NCBI GenBank assembly: GCA_003229115.1
Contig: QIHT01000178.1
Location: 1-32,109 of the forward strand
Source of the DNA: Gammaproteobacteria bacterium
Lineage (GTDB): Bacteria > Pseudomonadota > Gammaproteobacteria > SZUA-229
Direction of reading: 5' to 3'
Length of the DNA: 32,109 bases
Shown: piece after piece, positions 7,226 through 14,044 of the stretch
Layout of the letters: each line of letters begins with the position of its first letter
Position numbering within the stretch: position 1 is the first letter of the stretch
Notes under the pieces: generated by a model
Seen by the model: the letters and a program-made list of their open reading frames with translations, nothing else
Told to the model about the DNA's origin: nothing
Database searches by the model: none
Made by a program: the position numbers and the translations under genes

Positions 7226-7998
7226 CGAGAAAAAAAACCGGATTTTCAGCTTTTCTCTGGCATAGACGTGCCGGGCTGATCGCTCTTGTTCTGATTATCA
7301 TTCTGGCCATTACCGGCATACTACTTAACCACACAGAATCGCTTCAACTGGATGAAACCTACGTAGAATCATCCGCCCTGCTCAACTGGTACGGCCTCGA
7401 GCCTGAAGGCGAAATTATCAGCTACGCAGTTAAAAAACACATCATATCCATCTGGGACAGGGAAGTATTTTTTGATAACCGGCCCCTCACCCATACAACA
7501 GAAACCCTGCACGGCGTGGTCTGGGCAGAACAGTTAATTATCGCCGCCTTTGACACCGAGATTTTCCTGTTAACCCACGAAGGTGAACTGGTTGAACGTG
7601 TACCTACCAGCCAGAGCTTTTCAGGCATTCAAAGGCTGGGGCTGAAATACAAACGCCCTGTCATCGAAACCCGCGACCCTTTGTATTACATAGCAGACGA
7701 ACACATTCTGGACTGGGATGTCATCATCAATGAAGGCGTTGAATGGTCTGTTAAAACCAGACTGAGTGAATCACAAAGAAGCGAATTAAGACACGCGTTT
7801 CGCGGTAACGGCTTAAGCATGGAACGCGTTGTACTGGATTTACACAGTGGCCGCATTTTCGGGCACTACGGTATCTACCTGATGGATGCCGCTGCAATTG
7901 CCATGCTCTGGTTATCATTAAGTGGTTTGTGGGTATGGTGGCGACGGCGTGTTAAACAAAAACAGAAACGCCATTACCAAAAACATCACAGATCTTAA
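7222..7998 (+). CDS. PepSY-associated membrane protein
   Basis: A 258-residue inner-membrane protein with two transmembrane helices, at about residues 17-37 (GLIALVLIIILAITGILL) and 220-240 (YLMDAAAIAMLWLSLSGLWV). A large periplasmic part lies between them. The N-terminal WHRRAGL and C-terminal HSGRIFGHYG are typical of the PepSY_TM group, whose members occur with ferric-siderophore reductases and extracytoplasmic flavoproteins; these histidines may ligate haem. AGGGA precedes the start. With the upstream FMN-binding protein it probably forms a transmembrane electron conduit delivering electrons to the periplasm (inference from family and coupling). Confidence 0.8.
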   Translation: MTRKKTGFSAFLWHRRAGLIALVLIIILAITGILLNHTESLQLDETYVESSALLNWYGLEPEGEIISYAVKKHIISIWDREVFFDNRPLTHTTETLHGVVWAEQLIIAAFDTEIFLLTHEGELVERVPTSQSFSGIQRLGLKYKRPVIETRDPLYYIADEHILDWDVIINEGVEWSVKTRLSESQRSELRHAFRGNGLSMERVVLDLHSGRIFGHYGIYLMDAAAIAMLWLSLSGLWVWWRRRVKQKQKRHYQKHHRS

Positions 7999-8003
7999 AA
8001 ATA

Positions 8004-8085
8004 TTTTTTGCCGCAAAGGACGCAAAGTGCGCGAAAAGGTAATACTAAAAACAGGTTTTTTTGCGTCCTTCGCGTATTTTGCAGC
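8004..8085. repeat. Palindromic repeat, family B (copy B3)
   Basis: Arms TTGCCGCAAAGGACGCAAAG (from 8009) and TTTTTTTGCGTCCTTCGCG (about 8056-8074), with a short loop. It is the most diverged copy of the family. It directly follows the PepSY gene and is the first of several palindromes in the 387-base gap before perM, which contains no gene. Confidence 0.75.
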
Positions 8086-8105
8086 TCAAGCTTTTTTATT
8101 AGTTC

Positions 8106-8217
8106 GTAGGTTGGGTTAGCCCTTCGGCAAGCTCGGGATAAACTCCGTCTAACCCAACATCATTCCATATTCAATAATGTTGGGTTACGGCAAAAAAAAA
8201 CGCCTAACCCAACCTAC
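8106..8217. repeat. Palindromic repeat, family D (copy D1)
   Basis: Begins GTAGGTTGGGTTAG and ends CTAACCCAACCTAC, with a second inner pair (TAACCCAACATCATT and AATAATGTTGGGTTA), so two hairpins are nested in one element. A shorter copy (D2) follows after about 60 bases. Confidence 0.85.
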
Positions 8218-8277
8218 GGGAGCGTGGTCAGTTCTTTGCCACTTTTCACTCGCCACTCGCCACTTGCATTGAGTTTG

Positions 8278-8364
8278 TAGGTTGGGTTAGCGAAGCGTAA
8301 CCCAACAACATTCCATATTCGATAATGTTGGGTTACGGCAAAAAAACGCCTAACCCAACCTACA
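8278..8364. repeat. Palindromic repeat, family D (copy D2)
   Basis: Same ends as D1 (GTAGGTTGGGTTAG...CTAACCCAACCTAC) and nearly identical 3' two-thirds, but the first loop is shortened to CGAAGCG. It is a tandem partner of D1. The 60 bases between them contain CTCGCCACTCGCCACTTG, a short repeat that also appears in the perM tail. Confidence 0.85.
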
Positions 8365-8374
8365 GGGATTAATC

Positions 8375-8405
8375 GTGGCGAGGAACTAACTATTAACCTC
8401 GCCAC
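8375..8405. terminator. Hairpin across the perM stop codon
   Basis: GTGGCGAGG (8375-8383) is an exact inverted match to CCTCGCCAC (8397-8405), with a 13-base loop that contains the perM stop codon. The 9-bp stem could end or protect the perM transcript. There is no T-run, so factor-independent termination is uncertain. Confidence 0.45.
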
Positions 8406-9474
8406 TCGTCCCTTGTCCCTCGCCACTGGTTTGCATGGAGGGCCATGCATTAATTACGGCCTGCACCAGCGTCGCCAGCGGAATGGCAAAAAACACACCC
8501 CAAACCCCCCACAAGCCACCGAACACCAGCACTGCAATAATAATGGCTGCCGGATGCATATCGACGACTTCAGAGAACAGTAGTGGTACAACAATATTGC
8601 CATCTATAACCTGCACTACCAGGTAGGCAACCATTATATAAACAAAATCACTGCTCGCTCCAAACTGGAACCAGGCGATGAGTGCAACCGGTATGGTGAC
8701 TGCAACAGCGCCCACATACGGAACAATAACGGACAGACCAACAAATAAACTCAGTGTCGCGGCGTAGTTTAAGCCCATAAAAGCAAACGGAATATAAGTT
8801 GCGACACCAACAATCAGAATTTCTATCATTTTTCCGCGTATGTATTCACCAATTTTTATATCAACGTCTTTCCACACCTTGTAGGCGAGACCACGCTCAT
8901 CGGGAAGGAAACGTCGCAACCAGGATAGTATGAGTGTTTTATCTTTCAGCAGGAAAAATACCAGCAGTGGCACCACGACCAGAAATACCATCAGCGTAAA
9001 TACATCAACCACCGAATTAAGTGAAACCGATACCAGCTTTTGCCCAAGAGTAACCAGCTCGTTATTAAAACTGGCTACCATTTCCGACAGGTCGCCCGCA
9101 CTAAGAAAAGGGTACTTTTCAGGTAAAGCCTCAATCAAATGCTGCACTTCACTGAGAATATCAGGAAGGTTGCGGATTAACTGCGACAGTTGCCCCGACA
9201 CCAGCGGCACCAAACCAAATAGCAACAGCGTAACCAGGGTAATAAAAAACGTGAAGCTGATTACAACAGAAAATATTCGCGGCATACCCAGGCGGGAGAT
9301 TCTTTTCACCAGGCCTTCCAGCATATAGGCAATAACAATGGCCGCCAGCACCGGCGCCAGGATATTACCCCAGGAAAGAACAACCACAGCGCCTAAAATA
9401 ATAAATAACGCAAGAATAATAACCTGTGGATCAGAAAAATTTTTTTCGTACCAGGCTTTGAACACCTCAATCAT
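8386..9474 (-). CDS. perM: AI-2E/PerM family permease
   Basis: A 362-residue inner-membrane protein with about eight hydrophobic segments and the layout of the AI-2E transporter (UPF0118/PerM) family: paired N-terminal helices, a helix (about 65-90), a soluble stretch with the LPEKYPF region (about 105-150), then a helix pair followed by LLKDKTLILSWLRRFLP and C-terminal helices with IDGNIVVPLLFSEVVDMHP, the most conserved family segment. Substrates differ among members (AI-2, Na+/H+ antiport, unknown), so none is assigned. Its start overlaps the upstream gene's stop by four bases. The last 14 residues (TSGEGQGTSGEVNS) are encoded by a short repeat shared with the spacer. Confidence 0.88.
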   Translation of the reverse strand: MIEVFKAWYEKNFSDPQVIILALFIILGAVVVLSWGNILAPVLAAIVIAYMLEGLVKRISRLGMPRIFSVVISFTFFITLVTLLLFGLVPLVSGQLSQLIRNLPDILSEVQHLIEALPEKYPFLSAGDLSEMVASFNNELVTLGQKLVSVSLNSVVDVFTLMVFLVVVPLLVFFLLKDKTLILSWLRRFLPDERGLAYKVWKDVDIKIGEYIRGKMIEILIVGVATYIPFAFMGLNYAATLSLFVGLSVIVPYVGAVAVTIPVALIAWFQFGASSDFVYIMVAYLVVQVIDGNIVVPLLFSEVVDMHPAAIIIAVLVFGGLWGVWGVFFAIPLATLVQAVINAWPSMQTSGEGQGTSGEVNS

Positions 9475-9824
9475 TCATTATCCTTAAGTAGTTTTTCAAA
9501 AGATTCTTCAAACAGCTTCTCCATTTCATCAATCACGTCGGTAACATCACGCCCGTTGACCATGTGCTCGGTCATCAGTGATGAGGCTGTAGAAAACACT
9601 GTCATACTTCCTATCATCGGGTAGGTTAATTTCAAACGCTTGACCGCTCCCACAACCGTCTCGACTTCAGGTCTGGGTACATCCAGTGGCACACCGATTT
9701 CTTTCTGCACCAAACCACCTTTGGACTGAAGAAATTCAGCATAGTCGAATAGACTGGCTTTTCTTTCATCATCCAGCGTATCAAACAATTCGGCCAGTTC
9801 GCTGGCAGTGTGATTGCTACTCAT
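9471..9824 (-). CDS. Conserved-looking hypothetical protein, 117 residues
   Basis: A small acidic, mostly helical protein with no signal peptide or membrane segment. The N-terminal half (ELFDTLDDERKASLFDYAEFLQSKG) resembles the helix seen in DUF2281-type and antitoxin-like proteins, but no toxin is adjacent. The C-terminal third (VIDEMEKLFEESFEKLLKD) is amphipathic. It is translationally coupled to perM (ATGA overlap), and the LysR gene ends nine bases upstream, so the three form one operon. A soluble partner or regulator of PerM is possible, but this is only context. No strong Shine-Dalgarno sequence precedes its start. Confidence 0.65.
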   Translation of the reverse strand: MSSNHTASELAELFDTLDDERKASLFDYAEFLQSKGGLVQKEIGVPLDVPRPEVETVVGAVKRLKLTYPMIGSMTVFSTASSLMTEHMVNGRDVTDVIDEMEKLFEESFEKLLKDNE

Positions 9825-9833
9825 AGAAGTTAC

Positions 9834-10745
9834 TTATGTTTTTTTACAAAATTCTTGCGCGAAACTCAGCAGCTCATCAGCTGCACGAGACTTGAAGTTA
9901 TACCGCTGCCGGACAAAAGAAAATGGCCTCTCTAGTTTAGGCGAGAGATTGACCGCTGTCAGCGACTTCAATTTCAGCTCTTTAAGAATCGTTGCTCGTG
10001 ACACGATAGAAATACCCATGCCAGCCTCAACAGCACCCTTAATGGCTTCCGGACTACTCAGCTCAAAGCTGATTTCAAGTAAATCGTGATCACCATGCTG
10101 TTCGATATACTTTGTAATAACTTCCTGTGTTCCTGAACCATGCTCACGACTGATAAAAGGGTGGGCCACCAGCTCTTTCACATGAATTTCTTTCACAGTA
10201 GCCAATGGATGATTGTTGGGCATAATCACAACCAGTTGATCCATCTTGCATTTTTCAACCATCAGATTTTTGTTATTGACATAGCCTTCAACAATACCCA
10301 GATCAACCACGTTATTCTCAACCATAGAGACAATATCTTCGGTATTCGCTTCTCTCAAACTAATCATTACATCCGGATACTTGGCCTTAAACTCGCCAAT
10401 AAGTAACGGTAGCATGTACTCTGCGATGGTGGTGCTGGCACCCAGTGTGACACCACCACTCACTTCTCCCGTCATATCAGTCACGCTTCGCGACATATCA
10501 TCGTATAAATTGAGAATGCGCTCGGCATATTCAAACATGTGGCTGCCAACCTCTGTTAAGGTCACCTTATTATGTGTACGATCGAACAATCGGGTGTTAA
10601 ATTGTTCTTCCAGTTGCCGGATCTGGAAAGTAACTGCAGGCTGAGTCATATGCAATTCTTCAGCTGCTTTGGTAAAGTTAAGCAATCTGGCAACGGTGTG
10701 GAATATTTTTAATCTGCGATCTGCCATTGTTTTGAACGGGCTCAT
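9834..10745 (-). CDS. LysR-family transcriptional regulator (CbbR/YeiE-like)
   Basis: A 303-residue LysR regulator: winged helix-turn-helix at about residues 8-66 (FTKAAEELHMTQPAVTFQIRQLEEQF), linker helix to about 90, and a periplasmic-binding-like effector domain from about 95 (GGVTLGASTTIAEYMLP). The HTH resembles the CbbR/CysB-like and YeiE subgroup common in autotrophic and sulfur-metabolising proteobacteria. The effector is unknown. The start could be 10745 (GAGG but very close) or 10727 (MADRRLK, where many relatives begin). It is the first gene of the operon with the 117-residue protein and perM, and divergent from a DUF4124 gene, so it may autoregulate. Confidence 0.88.
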   Translation of the reverse strand: MSPFKTMADRRLKIFHTVARLLNFTKAAEELHMTQPAVTFQIRQLEEQFNTRLFDRTHNKVTLTEVGSHMFEYAERILNLYDDMSRSVTDMTGEVSGGVTLGASTTIAEYMLPLLIGEFKAKYPDVMISLREANTEDIVSMVENNVVDLGIVEGYVNNKNLMVEKCKMDQLVVIMPNNHPLATVKEIHVKELVAHPFISREHGSGTQEVITKYIEQHGDHDLLEISFELSSPEAIKGAVEAGMGISIVSRATILKELKLKSLTAVNLSPKLERPFSFVRQRYNFKSRAADELLSFAQEFCKKT

Positions 10746-10795
10746 TGCCTCTGTCGATTACCTGATATGGTAACACTCAAATGGAGCTGAAAACC

Positions 10796-11293
10796 ATGAT
10801 AAAACCTATGAATATTTATCACCTCTCTACATATAGAGGATACCTGCTTTCTGTTTTACTTATAACAGCCATCTTTACACCATGGCTAGTTACAGCAGGA
10901 ATCTACAAATGGACCGATGAGAACGGCAATGTGCATTACGGTGGCCAACGCCCGGCAGATGCCACATCTGAGCGAATGAAAATCAAAACCGGCGAAACAC
11001 CTTATGGTGATGAAACTACGGCCAAAGATAAAAAAGACAAAGCTAAGCTGAAACCGGGTGAAAAAAAAGAAGAAAAAAAAGCGCAAGCATCCAAACCGCC
11101 CGAACCACCCAAGATATCCAAAAAAGAGAAAAAACGCCGCTGTGCTGAAGCACGGCAAAATCTGGCAACCATTGAAACTCGAGGCCGGGTGCGTGTAAAA
11201 ACCGAGGATGGCAGCTCTCGTCACCTGACCCCCAAAGAACGTGATAAACGTGTTGCCACAGAACGAAAAGAAGTCAGCAAAAACTGTAAGTAA
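10796..11293 (+). CDS. DUF4124 domain protein, secreted
   Basis: About 165 residues. A signal peptide or N-terminal anchor (YLLSVLLITAIFTPWLVTA) is followed at once by the DUF4124 motif GIYKWTDENGNVHYGGQRP. The rest is highly charged: a Lys/Glu/Pro-rich linker (KKDKAKLKPGEKKEEKKAQ) and a basic C-terminal helix with two cysteines (RRCAEAR and the terminal NCK). The start at 10796 is chosen because GGAG lies nine bases upstream; 10781 is in frame but has no such site. DUF4124 proteins are envelope proteins of unknown function, common in gammaproteobacteria. A second DUF4124 protein is encoded at 26685. Confidence 0.78.
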   Translation: MIKPMNIYHLSTYRGYLLSVLLITAIFTPWLVTAGIYKWTDENGNVHYGGQRPADATSERMKIKTGETPYGDETTAKDKKDKAKLKPGEKKEEKKAQASKPPEPPKISKKEKKRRCAEARQNLATIETRGRVRVKTEDGSSRHLTPKERDKRVATERKEVSKNCK

Positions 11294-11338
11294 CCGACCT
11301 CCCCTGTATTTCCAAGGGCCCGGACTGGATAAATAACC

Positions 11339-11677
11339 ATGCCACTGTTACAGATAAATACCAATATCAGTATTGATAATGCTCGATCTCTGGCCACAGA
11401 TGCCTCGGCACTGGTGGCGAGTATGCTGGGCAAACCCGAAAGTTATGTGATGGTTAATGTCAATCCTGACCAGGCACTCACCTTCGCTGGCACTGATGAA
11501 GGCGCCGCACACCTGAAACTCAAAAGCCTGGGTCTGGCAGAATCTGAAACAGCAAAATACTCGGAGCAACTGTGCGGTTTTATGCAGCAAAAACTGGGGA
11601 TTGATCCGGGGCGTATTTACATTGAATTTGATGGCCCACCGAGGCATATGTGGGGTTGGGATAACAAAACTTTTTAA
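11339..11677 (+). CDS. MIF-family tautomerase-like protein
   Basis: A 112-residue protein of the macrophage migration inhibitory factor / 4-oxalocrotonate tautomerase superfamily. Proline directly after the initiator Met (MPLLQINTNI) is the catalytic base of the family. Length, the SALVASMLGKPESYVMVNV segment (a lysine near the MIF K32 position) and the C-terminal GRIYIEFDGPPRHMWGWDNKTF fit MIF rather than the shorter 4-OT proteins. Bacterial MIF homologues show phenylpyruvate or dopachrome tautomerase activity in vitro, but their cellular role is unknown. It may be co-transcribed with the DUF4124 gene 45 bases upstream. Confidence 0.88.
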   Translation: MPLLQINTNISIDNARSLATDASALVASMLGKPESYVMVNVNPDQALTFAGTDEGAAHLKLKSLGLAESETAKYSEQLCGFMQQKLGIDPGRIYIEFDGPPRHMWGWDNKTF

Positions 11678-11685
11678 GACATGAT

Positions 11686-11840
11686 CCACAGATGAACGCA
11701 GATAAAAACCAGGGCAAAAACAAAATCTTTTGCCGCGAATAACGCAAAGGACGCGAAGGTTAAAAACAAAACAGGTTTTCTTTGCGCCCTTTGCGTTATT
11801 CGCGGCTCAAGGTTTTGCTTTTATCTGCGTTCATCTGTGG
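11686..11840. repeat. Nested palindrome: family E arms around a family B core (copy B4)
   Basis: The outer arms are CCACAGATGAACGCAGATAA (from 11686) and its complement TTATCTGCGTTCATCTGTGG (to 11840). Inside lies a complete family B palindrome (11727-11812), with TGCCGCGAATAACGCAAAGG facing CTTTGCGTTATTCGCGGC. It fills the gap between the convergent MIF and DUF4105 genes and could fold into one long hairpin acting as a bidirectional terminator. Confidence 0.88.
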
Positions 11841-11874
11841 AAAAAAGTTTTTGACTTTTATACAAAAAATCAAT

Positions 11875-13719
11875 CTAAAAATACTGCTGCAACCTGACAA
11901 ACCAGTCCTCGTCATCAAAATTATCATAACGGATTTTCTTGTAGCCCAAACGTAGAGCGGTATTCACCGCCAGATTGTATTGCAACTCCGCAGAAATAGA
12001 ATCCCGGTCTAACTCAAAACCCGCCACCGGTTCATTGCTTTCAAGCAGTAACAATGCCTGGCCAAAACCCAGCGAGATAGACGCACCTAACTGGGCGCCT
12101 GCCAACAGGCTGTAGTCATGCTCATAATCACCCGAGACATTAGCTTCCAGTAACGCCATGGCAAACACGGTGGTATTGGCCCAGCGAGTGCTATAGCCTC
12201 CGCCTCCGCGTGTTACGAAAGCCAGATTCGATGTTTTTTTATCAAGCCGGGTGCGTTCAAGGCGTATATCCAGTTGCCAGGAGGGAGTGGTATACCATCC
12301 ACTCACCGGCGTTAACGACACAATATTGAAAAATCGCAGGCTCTCTAATCGCAGTTTGTTTTCATTGGGAAACCATCGCAACCGAGTGTCCATCACATTT
12401 ATTTCCGAGCCAGTGACATAACCTGTTGGTGAATCCACCAGATCGTGAAACGCCGGTCGCAATACAATGTCCATGTAGGATTCACCATTTTGATCACCAC
12501 CGCCCAGTGCAAAACGTGTTGATTTATGCCCGGTTTCAGGGGGAGATGTTTGCTCGATGGCTTTCATTGTTACCTTTGACAAAATGCTCCTCGCATTCAG
12601 TACGTCTTCTGCTACCGAAGACTCCGCCTGATCTCTGAATTGCAGTAAGGTGTATACCAGTTCATATATTTCCACGAGTTTAGTTTCGTCACTCACCTGC
12701 GCTTCCAGTTCTGCAACAGACATTTCACCATCAGCCAGTTGCAAAACCCAACCTCTTTGCCTGTTCTGTTGACGGGTAAAACCTGCCTGTATCTGGCTAA
12801 CCAAAGAAGCGCGATACTCTTTTTTCAGTATCAACTGTTTATCATCGAGCGCACGAACGGTATCTACCGGTATGGCATACAATGGAAATGCATCACCTGT
12901 TGTCAATTCACCTTCAGGTTTGACCGCGTCCAGCATGCCCAGCAATCGGTAGGAACAGTTTTCCCTGAAAAAGAAATAGTCAAAACGAATGCCGGTCAAC
13001 TCCCAGGTGTGTCTTGCCAGTTGTCGGATTTCATCGGCTGAATAATCCAGTTGGTATTCCCAGATGTCCCGATTTTCTATGTTGCTGTATATCTGCACGG
13101 TTTCAAAATACTGGCGGGTTAGAAAAACCCCCTGATAACCGCCAAACAGTCCGTTATAAACATAAGCAGGCAAACTGTCTTCTGAATCATTAGCCGCTGC
13201 ATAATTAATAGTCTGTGACAACATGATGGAATCAGCACCGTCGAATCGTAGAAACGTATGGCCAAATGTCGATCCCGGATTGCCCAGATACATCGCAGGA
13301 AAAACCAGGGTTAATTTGTCGGTAGCGACACTGTCCATCCACTTATCCAGCTTCGGGCATGAAACATCATATTCTGCTGAAATACCAAGCTGCTGCTTTA
13401 ACCAGTGCCAGCGTGCCGGCAAAAAACATTGCGCGTGACCAACTCCCGAAGGCATCAGGAAGGCTCTAATATCAGCTTCCAGTTCTGCCTGTGGATCTGA
13501 TTTTCCCTGCGCAGACCTGAAAAACAGGTCGTCATCCGCCTGGCTGATAAAGCGTCCAGTGAGGGTTTCTTTCTTGTAATGCAATAACGCCAGCCATGCC
13601 GGTTGCTGCCCCAGTTGCGTCTGCCTCGCCTGTTCAATGTAATCATCTCCTGGCTCAGCATGTACAACCTGCGCACAACAACACAGAAGGAATGTAATGA
13701 TTATAAAAAAAGGGCGCAT
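11875..13719 (-). CDS. DUF4105 (Lnb N-terminal domain-like) envelope protein
   Basis: A 614-residue protein with a signal peptide (cleavage near HAEP, residue 21). The central DUF4105 domain (about 110-270) carries FGHTFLRF with H154 and RENCSYRLL with C255, the His/Cys pair expected of this papain-like fold; the same domain occurs in Lnb, the lipoprotein intramolecular transacylase of Gram-positive bacteria. After a helical part (about 290-390) the chain becomes beta-rich from about 400 and ends in LQQYF, with a C-terminal aromatic residue, consistent with an outer-membrane barrel. The likely role is acyl or peptide chemistry at the envelope; the substrate is unknown. Confidence 0.8.
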   Translation of the reverse strand: MRPFFIIITFLLCCCAQVVHAEPGDDYIEQARQTQLGQQPAWLALLHYKKETLTGRFISQADDDLFFRSAQGKSDPQAELEADIRAFLMPSGVGHAQCFLPARWHWLKQQLGISAEYDVSCPKLDKWMDSVATDKLTLVFPAMYLGNPGSTFGHTFLRFDGADSIMLSQTINYAAANDSEDSLPAYVYNGLFGGYQGVFLTRQYFETVQIYSNIENRDIWEYQLDYSADEIRQLARHTWELTGIRFDYFFFRENCSYRLLGMLDAVKPEGELTTGDAFPLYAIPVDTVRALDDKQLILKKEYRASLVSQIQAGFTRQQNRQRGWVLQLADGEMSVAELEAQVSDETKLVEIYELVYTLLQFRDQAESSVAEDVLNARSILSKVTMKAIEQTSPPETGHKSTRFALGGGDQNGESYMDIVLRPAFHDLVDSPTGYVTGSEINVMDTRLRWFPNENKLRLESLRFFNIVSLTPVSGWYTTPSWQLDIRLERTRLDKKTSNLAFVTRGGGGYSTRWANTTVFAMALLEANVSGDYEHDYSLLAGAQLGASISLGFGQALLLLESNEPVAGFELDRDSISAELQYNLAVNTALRLGYKKIRYDNFDDEDWFVRLQQYF

Positions 13720-13779
13720 AAAGTGTTTTATTTGATTTAATCAGACTGGTGTCAGCAATGGCTAAAAATGCCTTATTTA

Positions 13780-13950
13780 GCCACAGAGGTCACAGAGCAC
13801 ACAGAGAAAACTATTAATTAGTTTTACTCAACGCTCGTAGGAGCGGCTTTAGCCGCGAACGATTGTCGGTTTCAGACGAACTTTCGCGGCTAAAGCCGCT
13901 CCTACGAGTACGTTGATATTGCATAAATAAATACGGTGTGCTCTGTGGCA
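13780..13950. repeat. Nested palindrome: family C arms around a GTAGGAGCGGC hairpin (copy C1)
   Basis: The outer arms are GCCACAGAGGTCACAGAGCA (from 13780) and GTGTGCTCTGTGGC (to 13949); the right arm lacks nine bases. In the loop (13835-13908) sits an independent long hairpin with TCGTAGGAGCGGCTTTAGCC facing GGCTAAAGCCGCTCCTACGA, which resembles Pseudomonas-type REP sequences. The 325-base gap between the divergent DUF4105 and proS genes holds this element plus short flanks where both promoters must lie. Confidence 0.88.
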
Positions 13951-14044
13951 AATTTCAGCTTCAGCCAGATTATCTTCGAGTGTCCACTGTACACTGTGCC
14001 ACTGCCCTGTAAAATGCGCTCCAATATACGCGATTTGAGCCATT

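Noticed and set aside
10886-11224. Minus-strand 112-residue frame over the DUF4124 gene
   Set aside because: It is the complement of a Lys-rich coding region (poly-Phe artefact) with no start context.
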